A stretch of 64,000 bases of DNA. Source: Gemmatimonadetes bacterium SCN 70-22. Lineage in GTDB: Bacteria; Gemmatimonadota; Gemmatimonadetes; Gemmatimonadales; Gemmatimonadaceae. The DNA lies in assembly GCA_001724275.1 (NCBI GenBank), contig MEDZ01000015.1:62001-126000 (forward strand), read 5' to 3'. Each line of letters begins with the position of its first letter. The stretch's first letter is position 1. Below, piece by piece: positions 52,569-60,202 of this stretch. Made by a program: the position numbers and the translations under genes. Under the pieces are notes generated by a model. That model saw nothing but the letters and a program-made list of their open reading frames with translations, had not been told where the DNA came from and did not search any database.

Positions 52569-53237
52569 ATGCTCCGTTTCCCTTCATTCGTGGTGCTGGC
52601 GGCCACCCTGGCGGTGGCGCCCTCGGTGTGGGGGCAGGATCCGGCCGGCGACGCCATCGACAAGGCGGTCGAGGCCTACGCCAAGGTGCGCACGGCGAGG
52701 GCCGCCTTCGAGCAGGTGGTCACCAATCCGCTGACCGGGTCGCGCCTGCAGTCGCGCGGCGAGTTCGAGCAGGCCCGCCCCGACCGGTTCATCTTCCGAT
52801 TCGCCGACCCCAAGGGCGACGTGATCGTCTCCGACGGCAAGTTCGTCTGGGTCTACCTCCCCAGCTCCCAGCCGGGGCAGGTCATCCGCGCCCCGCTCAG
52901 CGCCGAGGTGGAGGGATCGATGGATCTCATCGGCGCCTTCTTCACCAATCCGCGGACCCGCTATACGGTGAAGGACGCCGGCGCCGCGACGGTGGGGGGA
53001 CGCGCGACGCGCGTCGTCACGCTCGTCCCGAAGGGACAGGGGGGGAGCTTCGTACGGGCCAAGGTGTGGATCGACACCGCCGATGGAACGCTTCGCCAGT
53101 TCGAGGCGGAGGAGATGAGCGGGATCGTGCGGCTGGTGACGATCACGACGTTCACGCCTAACGCCCAGGTCCCCAGCGCCGCCTTCCGCTTCAAGCCGCC
53201 GCGCGGCGTGCGGGTGGTGAACCAGTCGGACCTGTAG
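52569..53237 (+). CDS. lolA: Outer-membrane lipoprotein carrier protein LolA
   Basis: LolA ferries lipoproteins across the periplasm. The 222-residue product has a signal peptide (MLRFPSFVVLAATLAVAPSV) and a LolA fold: IDKAVEAYAKVRTARAAFEQ, GEFEQARPDRFIFRFADPKG, DVIVSDGKFVWVYLPSSQPG, and KVWIDTADGTLRQFEAEEMS. It fits an envelope with the several lipoproteins coded nearby. The ATG at 52569 gives the normal signal peptide; a GTG at 52539 would add ten residues. Confidence 0.9.
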   Translation: MLRFPSFVVLAATLAVAPSVWGQDPAGDAIDKAVEAYAKVRTARAAFEQVVTNPLTGSRLQSRGEFEQARPDRFIFRFADPKGDVIVSDGKFVWVYLPSSQPGQVIRAPLSAEVEGSMDLIGAFFTNPRTRYTVKDAGAATVGGRATRVVTLVPKGQGGSFVRAKVWIDTADGTLRQFEAEEMSGIVRLVTITTFTPNAQVPSAAFRFKPPRGVRVVNQSDL

Positions 53238-53317
53238 GAGCGTCGCCGGGATATCGGCGGGCGCCTCCCGCGGGAAGGCAATCCGGGAGGGCAACCCGGG
53301 GAGCAACCCGGGGAGCG

Positions 53318-54904
53318 TTACTTCAGCAGCGAGTGGCGCTGCGCCCCACGAGCCAGCACCTCCTCCTGGGACTTCGCTCCCTCGATCAGCGACCGGGCAG
53401 CCCGGATCGCGTCGTCGTCGTCGATGGAGCGGCGCGCCTCGACCGCGGCCCCGAAGACGTAGCGCGTCACCTCGCGGGCGATCAGCAGCGAGATGATCGG
53501 CGCCGCGTCGTCGTAGATCGCCCGGTCGAAGGTGAGGCCGCGCTGCTGCATCACCCGCCAGAGCCCGTCGCGCATCGCCGGGGTCACCTCGAAGCCCGGC
53601 GAGGCCGGTGCGCTCGCCGACGCCTTCACCGAGAGCGCATACGCGGTGAGCGCGTCGCGGAACTCGGGAATGCGCCTGCCTAACGCACCGGCCAGGGCGA
53701 GCTCCTGCGGCGATTGCACGGTGTCGCCCACGACGACGTCGGGCGTGATCCCGCCGCCGCCGACGATTTCGCGGCCGGCATCGGACTCGAACCGCTCCAC
53801 GCGCGCCCTCGTCCCGTCACCCGCGCCGCCATCGTCGTCACGGCGGCGATCGATGCTGCGCCCCGATGGGGTGAACCAGCGGGCCACCGTCAACTTGAGT
53901 GCTCCACCCGACGACGTGGGATACAGCGATTGGGCGCTCCCCTTGCCGAACGTGGTGCGCCCCACGAGAAGCGCCCGGTCATGGTCCTGCAGCGCCCCGG
54001 CAACGATCTCCGACGCGCTCGCGCTCCCGTCGTCCACGAGGACGACGATGGGGAGCGACGGCCAGCGCTGCGGTGCCTCGTCCTCGAACGTGGCGTTGGC
54101 CTCGGCGGCACGCCCCTTGATCCGGACGATCACCTTGCCGGGGTCCAGGAAGAGGTCGGCCACGCCGATCCCCTGCGACAGCAGCCCCCCGAGGTTGCCG
54201 CGAAGGTCGAGGACGAGCGAGCGCATCCCGAGCTTGACCAGCGAGTCGATCGACTGGGCCACCTCGACCTGCGTCGAGTCGGAAAAGACCTTCACGTCGA
54301 TGTAGCCGACGCCCCCATCCAGCATCGCGGTGCGACGCACGGCACGGCGGTGGATCTCGCCGCGTGTCAGGCGCACCGGGATCGATGCGTGCGACCCCGG
54401 ACGCTCGATGGTGATGTCGACCGACGTTCCCACCGGTCCGCGGAGCATGCCGCGCGTCTCCTCACCCGTGAGGCTGCGCGTGCTCTTGCCGCCGATCTCG
54501 ATGATGCGGTCACCCGCCTGGAGCCCCGCCCGCTCCGCCGGCCCACCGGGGAGCGTGGACAGCACCGTGGGCCAGCCGTCGCGCACGTCGGTCTGCACCC
54601 CCAGCCCCGTGTAGTTCCCGGTCGTCGTCTCGTTGAGCCGCTTGAGGCGCTCGGGCTGGAGGTAGAGCGTGTTGGGGTCGCCCAGCTCCTCGAGCATCCC
54701 GTCCAGTGCCTTGTCGAACAGGGCCGGGGCCGGGATCGAGTCGACATAGTAACGGCTGACGTGTGCCAGGACCTGCTCGAAGAGGCGCTCCCCGGCCACC
54801 GGGACGACCGTGCCGCGCAGGCCGCGGCCCAGGAGCCACCCTCCAAACAGGAGGGAGCTCCCGAGCACGGCCAGTACCACGAACAGGCGCGAGCGCATCG
54901 ACAT
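53318..54904 (-). CDS. C-terminal processing protease (S41, CtpA type)
   Basis: The 528-residue protein has an N-terminal membrane anchor or signal (LFVVLAVLGSSLLFGGWLLG), an S41 N-terminal helical part (HVSRYYVDSIPAPALFDKAL), a PDZ domain at about 95-180 (GLGVQTDVRDGWPTVLSTLP, AERAGLQAGDRIIEIGGKS) and the tail-protease core with Ser298 in GSASASEI and Lys321 in TTFGKG. It cuts proteins near the C-terminus in the periplasm. The C-terminal extension (from about 385) is longer than in E. coli-like short forms. It is last in the rpmE-to-ctpA minus-strand series, 22 bases after tmk. Confidence 0.93.
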   Translation of the reverse strand: MSMRSRLFVVLAVLGSSLLFGGWLLGRGLRGTVVPVAGERLFEQVLAHVSRYYVDSIPAPALFDKALDGMLEELGDPNTLYLQPERLKRLNETTTGNYTGLGVQTDVRDGWPTVLSTLPGGPAERAGLQAGDRIIEIGGKSTRSLTGEETRGMLRGPVGTSVDITIERPGSHASIPVRLTRGEIHRRAVRRTAMLDGGVGYIDVKVFSDSTQVEVAQSIDSLVKLGMRSLVLDLRGNLGGLLSQGIGVADLFLDPGKVIVRIKGRAAEANATFEDEAPQRWPSLPIVVLVDDGSASASEIVAGALQDHDRALLVGRTTFGKGSAQSLYPTSSGGALKLTVARWFTPSGRSIDRRRDDDGGAGDGTRARVERFESDAGREIVGGGGITPDVVVGDTVQSPQELALAGALGRRIPEFRDALTAYALSVKASASAPASPGFEVTPAMRDGLWRVMQQRGLTFDRAIYDDAAPIISLLIAREVTRYVFGAAVEARRSIDDDDAIRAARSLIEGAKSQEEVLARGAQRHSLLK

Positions 54905-54926
54905 GGTGCTGCCTATAAGACCCGGG

Positions 54927-55589
54927 TCAGGGCAAAAACGTTTCAGGCCAGCGGGCCACGAGCCGGGCCCAGATACGCCCCGCCACGTCGTCCACGCTCC
55001 CGCTCGCGTCCACCAGCGTCACCGGCCCGCACTCCGGGTGTTGCACCTGCCAGGCGGCCTCCGCGAACGCCCGAAAGGCGGCGGCGACGCGCGTGTGGAA
55101 CGCATCGCCCGACCGCTCGATCCGGTCGTGCTCCCCGCGCGCGGCGATGCGGGCGAAGCCCTCCCCGTCCGGGAGGTCCAGGAGGATCGTGAGATCGGGG
55201 ACGAGTCCCGCGGTGGCGAATGCGTTCGCGTCCCGCACGCCCCCCTCGGCCAGCCGCCGCCCGGCGATCTGGTAGGCGTACGTGGAGAGGAAGAAGCGAT
55301 CGAGGACCACGAAGTGCCCGCGGGCGATGGCGGGCCGTATGACCTCATCCACGAGCTGGGCGCGCGACGCCATGAACAGCAGCGCCTCCGCCCGCGGGGT
55401 GATGTGCATCGCCGGGTCGAGCAGGAGGCGACGAATCTCGTCGCCGGCCGGCGTCCCCCCCGGCTCGCGCACGGTGGAATGGGGGATCCCCGCCAGCTGC
55501 ATGCGCGCGGCCAGGCGCCCGAGCTGCGTCGTCTTGCCGACGCCTTCCGTCCCCTCGAGAACGATGAGCGCCCCGGCGCCGGCCGGCAT
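54927..55589 (-). CDS. tmk: Thymidylate kinase
   Basis: Tmk phosphorylates dTMP to dTDP. The 220-residue product has the P-loop LEGTEGVGKTTQ (11-22), the dTMP-binding TVREPGGTPAGDEIRRLLLD, LLFMASRAQLVDEVI, VVLDRFFLSTYAYQI and a LID region LDLPDGEGFARIAARGEHDR. The ATG at 55589 is placed just before the first strand; it lies 2 bases after the YlbF-like gene. The longer frame would overlap that gene. Confidence 0.95.
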   Translation of the reverse strand: MPAGAGALIVLEGTEGVGKTTQLGRLAARMQLAGIPHSTVREPGGTPAGDEIRRLLLDPAMHITPRAEALLFMASRAQLVDEVIRPAIARGHFVVLDRFFLSTYAYQIAGRRLAEGGVRDANAFATAGLVPDLTILLDLPDGEGFARIAARGEHDRIERSGDAFHTRVAAAFRAFAEAAWQVQHPECGPVTLVDASGSVDDVAGRIWARLVARWPETFLP

Positions 55590-55591
55590 CG

Positions 55592-55945
55592 TCAGGACAG
55601 GGTGATGATGGGAGAGGCGGCGCCGCTCTTGATCCCCTCCGCGATCCACGTGTTCACCTGCATCATCAGCTTGTCGAAGTTCTCCTGGGCGGCGACGGCC
55701 TGCTGGTAGGCGGGGCTCGCCTGCACGCGCCCGAGGAGTTCGTCCATCTCGCGCTCCATCTCGGCGGTGGGCTCCTGCCCCCCCTCGATCATCGCCTGCG
55801 CGTTCGTGCGGAGCTCCTCCATCCGGCGCAGCATCGCGACCGCGTCCGTGTCGGCGCCGAGACCATCGTTGGACCGCTTGAGCGCCTTGTACTGGTCGCT
55901 CTGCCCGAGGAGGCGGCCGAGTTCCTTGGCCTTCGTGTCAATCAT
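55592..55945 (-). CDS. YlbF/YmcA family protein
   Basis: The 117-residue all-helical protein matches the YlbF/YmcA (Com_YlbF) family: AKELGRLLGQSDQYKALKRS, AMLRRMEELRTNAQAMIEGG and SPAYQQAVAAQENFDKLMMQ. In Bacillus the relatives steer RNase Y to mRNA processing; whether that holds here is unknown. The ATG at 55945 is placed at IDTKAK; the frame upstream is not protein-like. tmk begins 2 bases later, so they are likely co-transcribed. A 117-base gap without features separates it from prmC. Confidence 0.85.
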   Translation of the reverse strand: MIDTKAKELGRLLGQSDQYKALKRSNDGLGADTDAVAMLRRMEELRTNAQAMIEGGQEPTAEMEREMDELLGRVQASPAYQQAVAAQENFDKLMMQVNTWIAEGIKSGAASPIITLS

Positions 55946-56062
55946 GTCAGGAGTCGTGAGTCGTGGCGTGATGCCCGCTGGCGGCGCACAGGCGCCTCCT
56001 GGCTGGCCGTCCGGACGGACGGAACGCTTCCACACCGCATCGGCCGCAGCGTTGCGCGGCAG

Positions 56063-56962
56063 TCATCGATTGGCCATCGGCCGGGTCGCGAAGACGAATC
56101 GCTCCCGCCCGGTCAGGTCGGACAGCACCCGCACCTCGCCGAAGTCTCCACCCTGTTCGACCATGCGAGCGACCGCCCGTGCGCGACGCGAGTCCGTCTC
56201 GAGAGCCAACAGCCCCCCGGGACGCAGCAGCGCACCGGCACCACCGACGATCGCCCGGGTAACCGCCAACCCCTCGTCGGGGCAGGCCAGCGCCAGCGGC
56301 GGCTCCCAGTCTCGAACCGAGGCGGGGAGCTCCGGGACTTCGGCAAAGGCAATATAGGGAGGATTCGAGACGAGCACGTCCACCGAGTGCACGAGATCGC
56401 CGAGCGGAGCGAGCGCCTCACCCATCCGGAACTCGACCGTCCCGACGAGCGACGCCGCGAGGCGGCGTGCGTTCTCCCGTGCGACCGCGATGGCATCGGC
56501 CGAGACGTCGCTTGCGACCACGCGCCCGAAGCTCCCCTCCGTGGCGAGCGCCAGGGCGATGGCCCCTGTCCCCGTCCCGACGTCGACCGCAACCCCTCCG
56601 GCGCGCCCCTGCGGCGTGGCGAGGATCAGGTCGACCAGGTACTCCGTTTCGGGGCGCGGGATCAGGACGCGCTCGTCCACGTAGAGCGTGAGGGCGCGAA
56701 ACGGCGCCGAACGCACCGCATAGGCCAGCGGAGCCCCATCGGCGCGACGTTCGGCCGCCTGTGCGATGGCCGCGAACTCCTCGGGCGCGAGCACCAGGGC
56801 GGCGGCGGTCGACGGCCAGAAGCGCGGCTGTCGCATCACGGCGGCGACGAGCTCGCGCGCCTCGCCGGCCGCCAGCGGGCCGAGGGAGGGGTGCAGGACG
56901 GCGGTGGTCCGTGCAACGGCGTCGGAGACGGTGGCGCCGGCGGAGGATGCCTGGCGGGTCAC
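56063..56962 (-). CDS. prmC: Peptide chain release factor N5-glutamine methyltransferase PrmC
   Basis: PrmC methylates the Gln of the GGQ motif in release factors. The 299-residue product has the N-terminal helical substrate-binding domain, ERVLIPRPETEYLVDLIL, the SAM loop VAVDVGTGTGAIALALA, and NPPY (200-203) in VLVSNPPYIAF. All key motifs are intact. It follows prfA by 10 bases, the usual pairing of the enzyme with its substrate. Confidence 0.95.
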   Translation of the reverse strand: MTRQASSAGATVSDAVARTTAVLHPSLGPLAAGEARELVAAVMRQPRFWPSTAAALVLAPEEFAAIAQAAERRADGAPLAYAVRSAPFRALTLYVDERVLIPRPETEYLVDLILATPQGRAGGVAVDVGTGTGAIALALATEGSFGRVVASDVSADAIAVARENARRLAASLVGTVEFRMGEALAPLGDLVHSVDVLVSNPPYIAFAEVPELPASVRDWEPPLALACPDEGLAVTRAIVGGAGALLRPGGLLALETDSRRARAVARMVEQGGDFGEVRVLSDLTGRERFVFATRPMANR

Positions 56963-56972
56963 GCCCTGCGCC

Positions 56973-58055
56973 TCAGGCGGCGGAGGCGTCGCCGGAGAGC
57001 TTCTCCTCCGTGTCGGCGAGCCTGAGCGCTTCGATCAGCTTGCCGATGTCGCCATCCATCACGCGCGAGATGTCGTACAGCGTGAGGTTGATCCGATGGT
57101 CGGTGACGCGGCTCTGCGGGAAATTGTACGTGCGGATCTTGGCCGAGCGGTCGCCCGTCCCGACCTGCGTCTTGCGCATGCGGGCGCGCTCGGACTGGAT
57201 CTCGGACAGACGCTGGTCGAGGATGCGTGCGCGAAGCACTTCCATCGCCTTGGCCTTGTTCTGGATCTGCGAGCGCTGGTCCTGCTGCGCGACGACGATC
57301 CCCGTGGGGAGGTGGGTGATGCGGACGGCGGAATCAGTGGTGTTGACTCCCTGGCCACCGGGCCCCGATGCGCGAAAGACGTCGATGCGGAGGTCTTTCT
57401 CGTCGATGTGGACGTCGACCTCTTCGGCCTCCGGGAGGACGGCGACGGTGGCCGCGGAGGTGTGAATGCGCCCGGCCGCTTCGGTGGCGGGGACGCGCTG
57501 GACGCGGTGCACGCCCGACTCCCAGCGCATCTCGCCGAACGCGCCGTCGCCGATGACCTTGAAGACGACTTCCTTGATGCCGCCCAGCGTCCCGTCGGAA
57601 TGCGACATGACCTCGATGCGCCACCCGCCATGGCGTTCGATGTAGCGGGAGTACATGCGATAGAGGTCGGCGGCGAAGAGGGCGGCCTCATCGCCGCCGG
57701 TGCCGGCCCGGATCTCGACGATCGCGGGACGGTCGTCGAGCGGGTCGTGGGGGACGAGCAGCGGCTTGAGCTCCTGGTCCATTTGCTCGAGGGCAGCCGA
57801 GAGCCGCTCGACCTCGGCGGTGGCCTCGGCGGCCATCTCGGGGTCGTCAATGGAAACGAGCTCGCGCGCCTGCGCGAGCTCGTCCTCGGTCTTCCGGATG
57901 CGGTTCGCCAGATCGACGACGGCGACGAGGCGCTGATGTTCCCGGCCCAGCGACGCCAGCTTCCTGGGGTCCTTGGCAGTCGCGGGGTGGGAAAGTTCGC
58001 GTTCGACTTCGGCGGCGCGGGCGACGGCGTCCGCGAGACGGTCGCGGAGGCTCAG
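56973..58055 (-). CDS. prfA: Peptide chain release factor 1, apparent CTG start
   Basis: RF1 ends translation at UAA and UAG. The frame has PxT anticodon-like tripeptide PAT (189-191 in RVPATEA), [11 protein letters not shown], the GGQ loop [12 protein letters not shown] and a standard C-terminus. No ATG, GTG or TTG occurs in frame between an upstream TGA (58107-58109) and an internal ATG at 57836, which would remove 73 conserved N-terminal residues ([20 protein letters not shown], then [18 protein letters not shown]). A CTG at 58055, overlapping the rpmE stop as CTGA, gives 360 residues and puts GGQ at 233-235, the E. coli numbering. GGGAAG lies 5 bases before it. CTG initiation is inferred; a sequence error is the main alternative. 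Confidence 0.9.
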   Translation of the reverse strand: MSLRDRLADAVARAAEVERELSHPATAKDPRKLASLGREHQRLVAVVDLANRIRKTEDELAQARELVSIDDPEMAAEATAEVERLSAALEQMDQELKPLLVPHDPLDDRPAIVEIRAGTGGDEAALFAADLYRMYSRYIERHGGWRIEVMSHSDGTLGGIKEVVFKVIGDGAFGEMRWESGVHRVQRVPATEAAGRIHTSAATVAVLPEAEEVDVHIDEKDLRIDVFRASGPGGQGVNTTDSAVRITHLPTGIVVAQQDQRSQIQNKAKAMEVLRARILDQRLSEIQSERARMRKTQVGTGDRSAKIRTYNFPQSRVTDHRINLTLYDISRVMDGDIGKLIEALRLADTEEKLSGDASAA

Positions 58056-58258
58056 GCCGACTTCCCGGCGTACTTCTGGCGGAAGCGCTCGACGCGTCCG
58101 GCGGTGTCAACGAGCTTCTGCTTCCCGGTGAAGAACGGGTGGCAGTTGGAGCAGATATCGAGATGGAGCTCGCCCATCGTGGAGCGCGTCTGCCAGGTGT
58201 TGCCGCAGGCGCACTTCACGGTCGCGGTGGCGTACTCCGGATGGATGTCGGCTTTCAC
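58052..58258 (-). CDS. rpmE: 50S ribosomal protein bL31, zinc-binding form
   Basis: The 68-residue product has [39 protein letters not shown] and [13 protein letters not shown]. Cys16, Cys18, Cys36 and Cys39 mark the zinc-binding C+ form. The start is a GTG at 58258 with GAGG upstream. Its TGA overlaps the CTG proposed as the prfA start, so rpmE and prfA are likely translationally coupled. Confidence 0.95.
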   Translation of the reverse strand: MKADIHPEYATATVKCACGNTWQTRSTMGELHLDICSNCHPFFTGKQKLVDTAGRVERFRQKYAGKSA

Positions 58259-58290
58259 GTCGGCCTCAGGGAACTTGGAGAGAGCTGAAT

Positions 58291-58320
58291 AATATAGCGA
58301 CAGAGGCTGGACGCATTCAA
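58291..58320 (-). promoter_or_regulatory. Sigma-70 type promoter of the rpmE-prfA operon
   Basis: Read on the minus strand: -35 TTGAAT (58320-58315), an 18-base spacer, -10 TATATT (58296-58291). Transcription would start near 58284, about 26 bases before the rpmE GTG. The AT-rich -10 stands out in the local GC-rich sequence. Confidence 0.7.
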
Positions 58321-58511
58321 GGCGACCGGGGGACTGTGATCCACGCCACAGCCTCCCCGTGAATTCGCGGCAACCGTAACGCCGCGGCCGCCAGGGCCGG
58401 AATCGCCCGGCGCCCCTGACCCGGCGGGAGGGCCGTCGCGCTGTGACGTGCCCCGCTGGCCGGCGTCAGTGGTAGAGTACCTTTCCGATTCCCCGCTGCA
58501 CGAGCGCCCCC

Positions 58512-59237
58512 ATGGCTCTCCCATTCGCAATCGACCCGACCCCAGCACGACAGGCTTCCCGGATGGACTATAGCAACTTCCTCCGCTCCATTCCGATCTT
58601 CTCGCGGCTCGACGACGCGGAGCTCCAGCGGTTCTCCGAGTTGACCCGGGAGAAGACCTACCCCAAGGGGAGCGTGATCGTCTTCGAGGACGACCCCGGC
58701 GATTCGCTCTTCATCGTTCGCGACGGCCGCGTGAAGGTGGTCCTCATCGGGGAGGATGGGCGCGAGGTGATCCTCGGCGTCCTCGGCGTGGGCGAACACT
58801 TCGGCGAGCTCTCGCTCATCGACGACCAGCCGCGCTCGGCGCACGTCATCGCGATGGAGGACACCAACCTCCTGGTCCTGCGCCGCGACGACTTCCGCCG
58901 CCGCGTGGAGGCCAACCCGGCCGTCGCCTGGTCGCTGCTGGTCGAGCTCGCGCGTCGCCTGCGTCGCGCCGACGCCAAGATCCACGGCCTCGCCCTGCTC
59001 GACGTCCCCGGGCGCATCGCCCGCCTCATCCTGGACTTTGCCGACGAGGCCGGCAAGGAGACCATCGAGAAGCCGCTCACGCACCAGACGATCGCCCACA
59101 TGATCGGGGCGAGCCGCGAGACGGTGTCGCGCACCATCCGCGACTTCCAGATCCAGGGACTCATCCGGGTCGAGCGGCGGCGGATTTCCGTCGCCAACCG
59201 CGCCGCGCTCAAGCAGCTGGCGCAGGCCCGCATCTAG
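58512..59237 (+). CDS. CRP/FNR family transcriptional regulator
   Basis: The 241-residue product has a cyclic-nucleotide-binding-type sensor domain (YSNFLRSIPIFSRLDDAELQ, KGSVIVFEDDPGDSLFIVRD, GEHFGELSLIDDQPRSAHVI), the dimer helix, and a C-terminal winged helix (LTHQTIAHMIGASRETVSRT, GLIRVERRRISV). The effector pocket has GELSLIDDQPRSA, close to the cAMP-binding GELALIYxxPRxA, so a cyclic nucleotide is possible; no FNR-type cysteines are present. The ATG at 58512 is used; a second ATG (58563) before DYSNFL would also give a normal length. It diverges from rpmE and is followed by a hairpin. Confidence 0.92.
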   Translation: MALPFAIDPTPARQASRMDYSNFLRSIPIFSRLDDAELQRFSELTREKTYPKGSVIVFEDDPGDSLFIVRDGRVKVVLIGEDGREVILGVLGVGEHFGELSLIDDQPRSAHVIAMEDTNLLVLRRDDFRRRVEANPAVAWSLLVELARRLRRADAKIHGLALLDVPGRIARLILDFADEAGKETIEKPLTHQTIAHMIGASRETVSRTIRDFQIQGLIRVERRRISVANRAALKQLAQARI

Positions 59238-59248
59238 CCTCGCCGGCA

Positions 59249-59268
59249 CCCCGGCCCACCGGCCGGGG
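59249..59268 (+). terminator. Hairpin after the CRP-family gene
   Basis: CCCCGGCC, loop CACC, GGCCGGGG, 12 bases after the stop. It is short but all G-C; there is no T-run, so its terminator function is plausible rather than certain. Confidence 0.5.
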
Positions 59269-59331
59269 GCGCCGCCGCGAGCGCCTCCCCCTTCCTCACC
59301 CCGCCCGACTCCAGCACCTCCGGCTGCCGAC

Positions 59332-60198
59332 ATGCGTGTCCGTTTCTGGGGAACTCGTGGTTCCTGTCCGTCCCCCGGCCCGGCGACGGTGCGCTATGGC
59401 GGCAACACGACGTGCGTCGAGGTCCGCACCGACGACGACGAGCTGGTGATCCTCGACGCGGGCACCGGCATTCGCGAGTTGGGGCGCACGCTGGTGGCGC
59501 AGGCCGAGGGACGCCCCATCCGCGGCGACGTCTTCTTTTCGCACGCGCACTGGGACCACATCCAGGGGCTCCCCTTCTTCACCCCGGCCTTCCAGACGGG
59601 GAACCAGTTCACGCTCTGGGGTTCGCCCTCGCTCGAGCGCTCGCTCGAGGTGGTGCTGCGCCAGCAGATGAGCCCCGTCGTCTTTCCGGTCGCCTTCGAC
59701 CAGCTGAGCGCGCGCGTGGAAGTGCGCGAGCTGGCGCGCCACCAGCACTCGGGCCCGGGCTACGATGTACGGACCATCAACGTGCGACACCCCGGGAGTG
59801 CGCTGGGCTTCCGCCTGTCGCCGACGGCCGACCCGTCGCGCTCGGTGATCTTCATCCCGGACAACGAGCTGGATCGCGACGGCGACCAGGCCGACGCGGC
59901 ATCGACGCGCGACGCCCTCGTGGACTTCGCGCGCGGGGCCTCCATCCTCATTCACGACGCGATGTACACCGGGGCCGAGTACATGGAGCACCGCGGCTGG
60001 GGACATTCCTCGTACCGCGACGCGATCGACTTCGCGATCGCGGCCGAGGTCGAGACGCTGGTCCTGTTCCACCACGAACCCGATCGCAGCGACGCGGCGC
60101 TGGACGAGATGCTCTCCCTCTGCCACAAGATGGTTGCGGAGCGCGGCGGGGCGGTGCGCGTCATCGCGGCCGCCGAGGGGATGGAGCTGGCGCTCTAG
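59332..60198 (+). CDS. MBL-fold metallo-hydrolase (PhnP/cyclic-phosphodiesterase-like)
   Basis: The 288-residue product starts RVRFWGTRGSCPSPGPATVR, YGGNTTCVEVRTDDDELVIL, then the metal motif FFSHAHWDHIQG (His71, His73, Asp75, His76), ALGFRLSP, and ILIHDAMYTGAEYMEHRGWG, FHHEPDRSDAALDEM. The GTRGS start and the late HDAMYT motif mark a subgroup often found next to cyclic-nucleotide-binding domains. Its position after the CRP-family regulator suggests a signalling link, but the substrate is unknown. Confidence 0.88.
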   Translation: MRVRFWGTRGSCPSPGPATVRYGGNTTCVEVRTDDDELVILDAGTGIRELGRTLVAQAEGRPIRGDVFFSHAHWDHIQGLPFFTPAFQTGNQFTLWGSPSLERSLEVVLRQQMSPVVFPVAFDQLSARVEVRELARHQHSGPGYDVRTINVRHPGSALGFRLSPTADPSRSVIFIPDNELDRDGDQADAASTRDALVDFARGASILIHDAMYTGAEYMEHRGWGHSSYRDAIDFAIAAEVETLVLFHHEPDRSDAALDEMLSLCHKMVAERGGAVRVIAAAEGMELAL

Positions 60199-60202
60199 CC
60201 GC

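Noticed and set aside
57847-58110. Separate small minus-strand gene overlapping the prfA 5' end
   Set aside because: Its sequence is Arg/Pro-rich and motif-free, and it occupies the DNA that encodes the conserved RF1 N-terminus in another frame.
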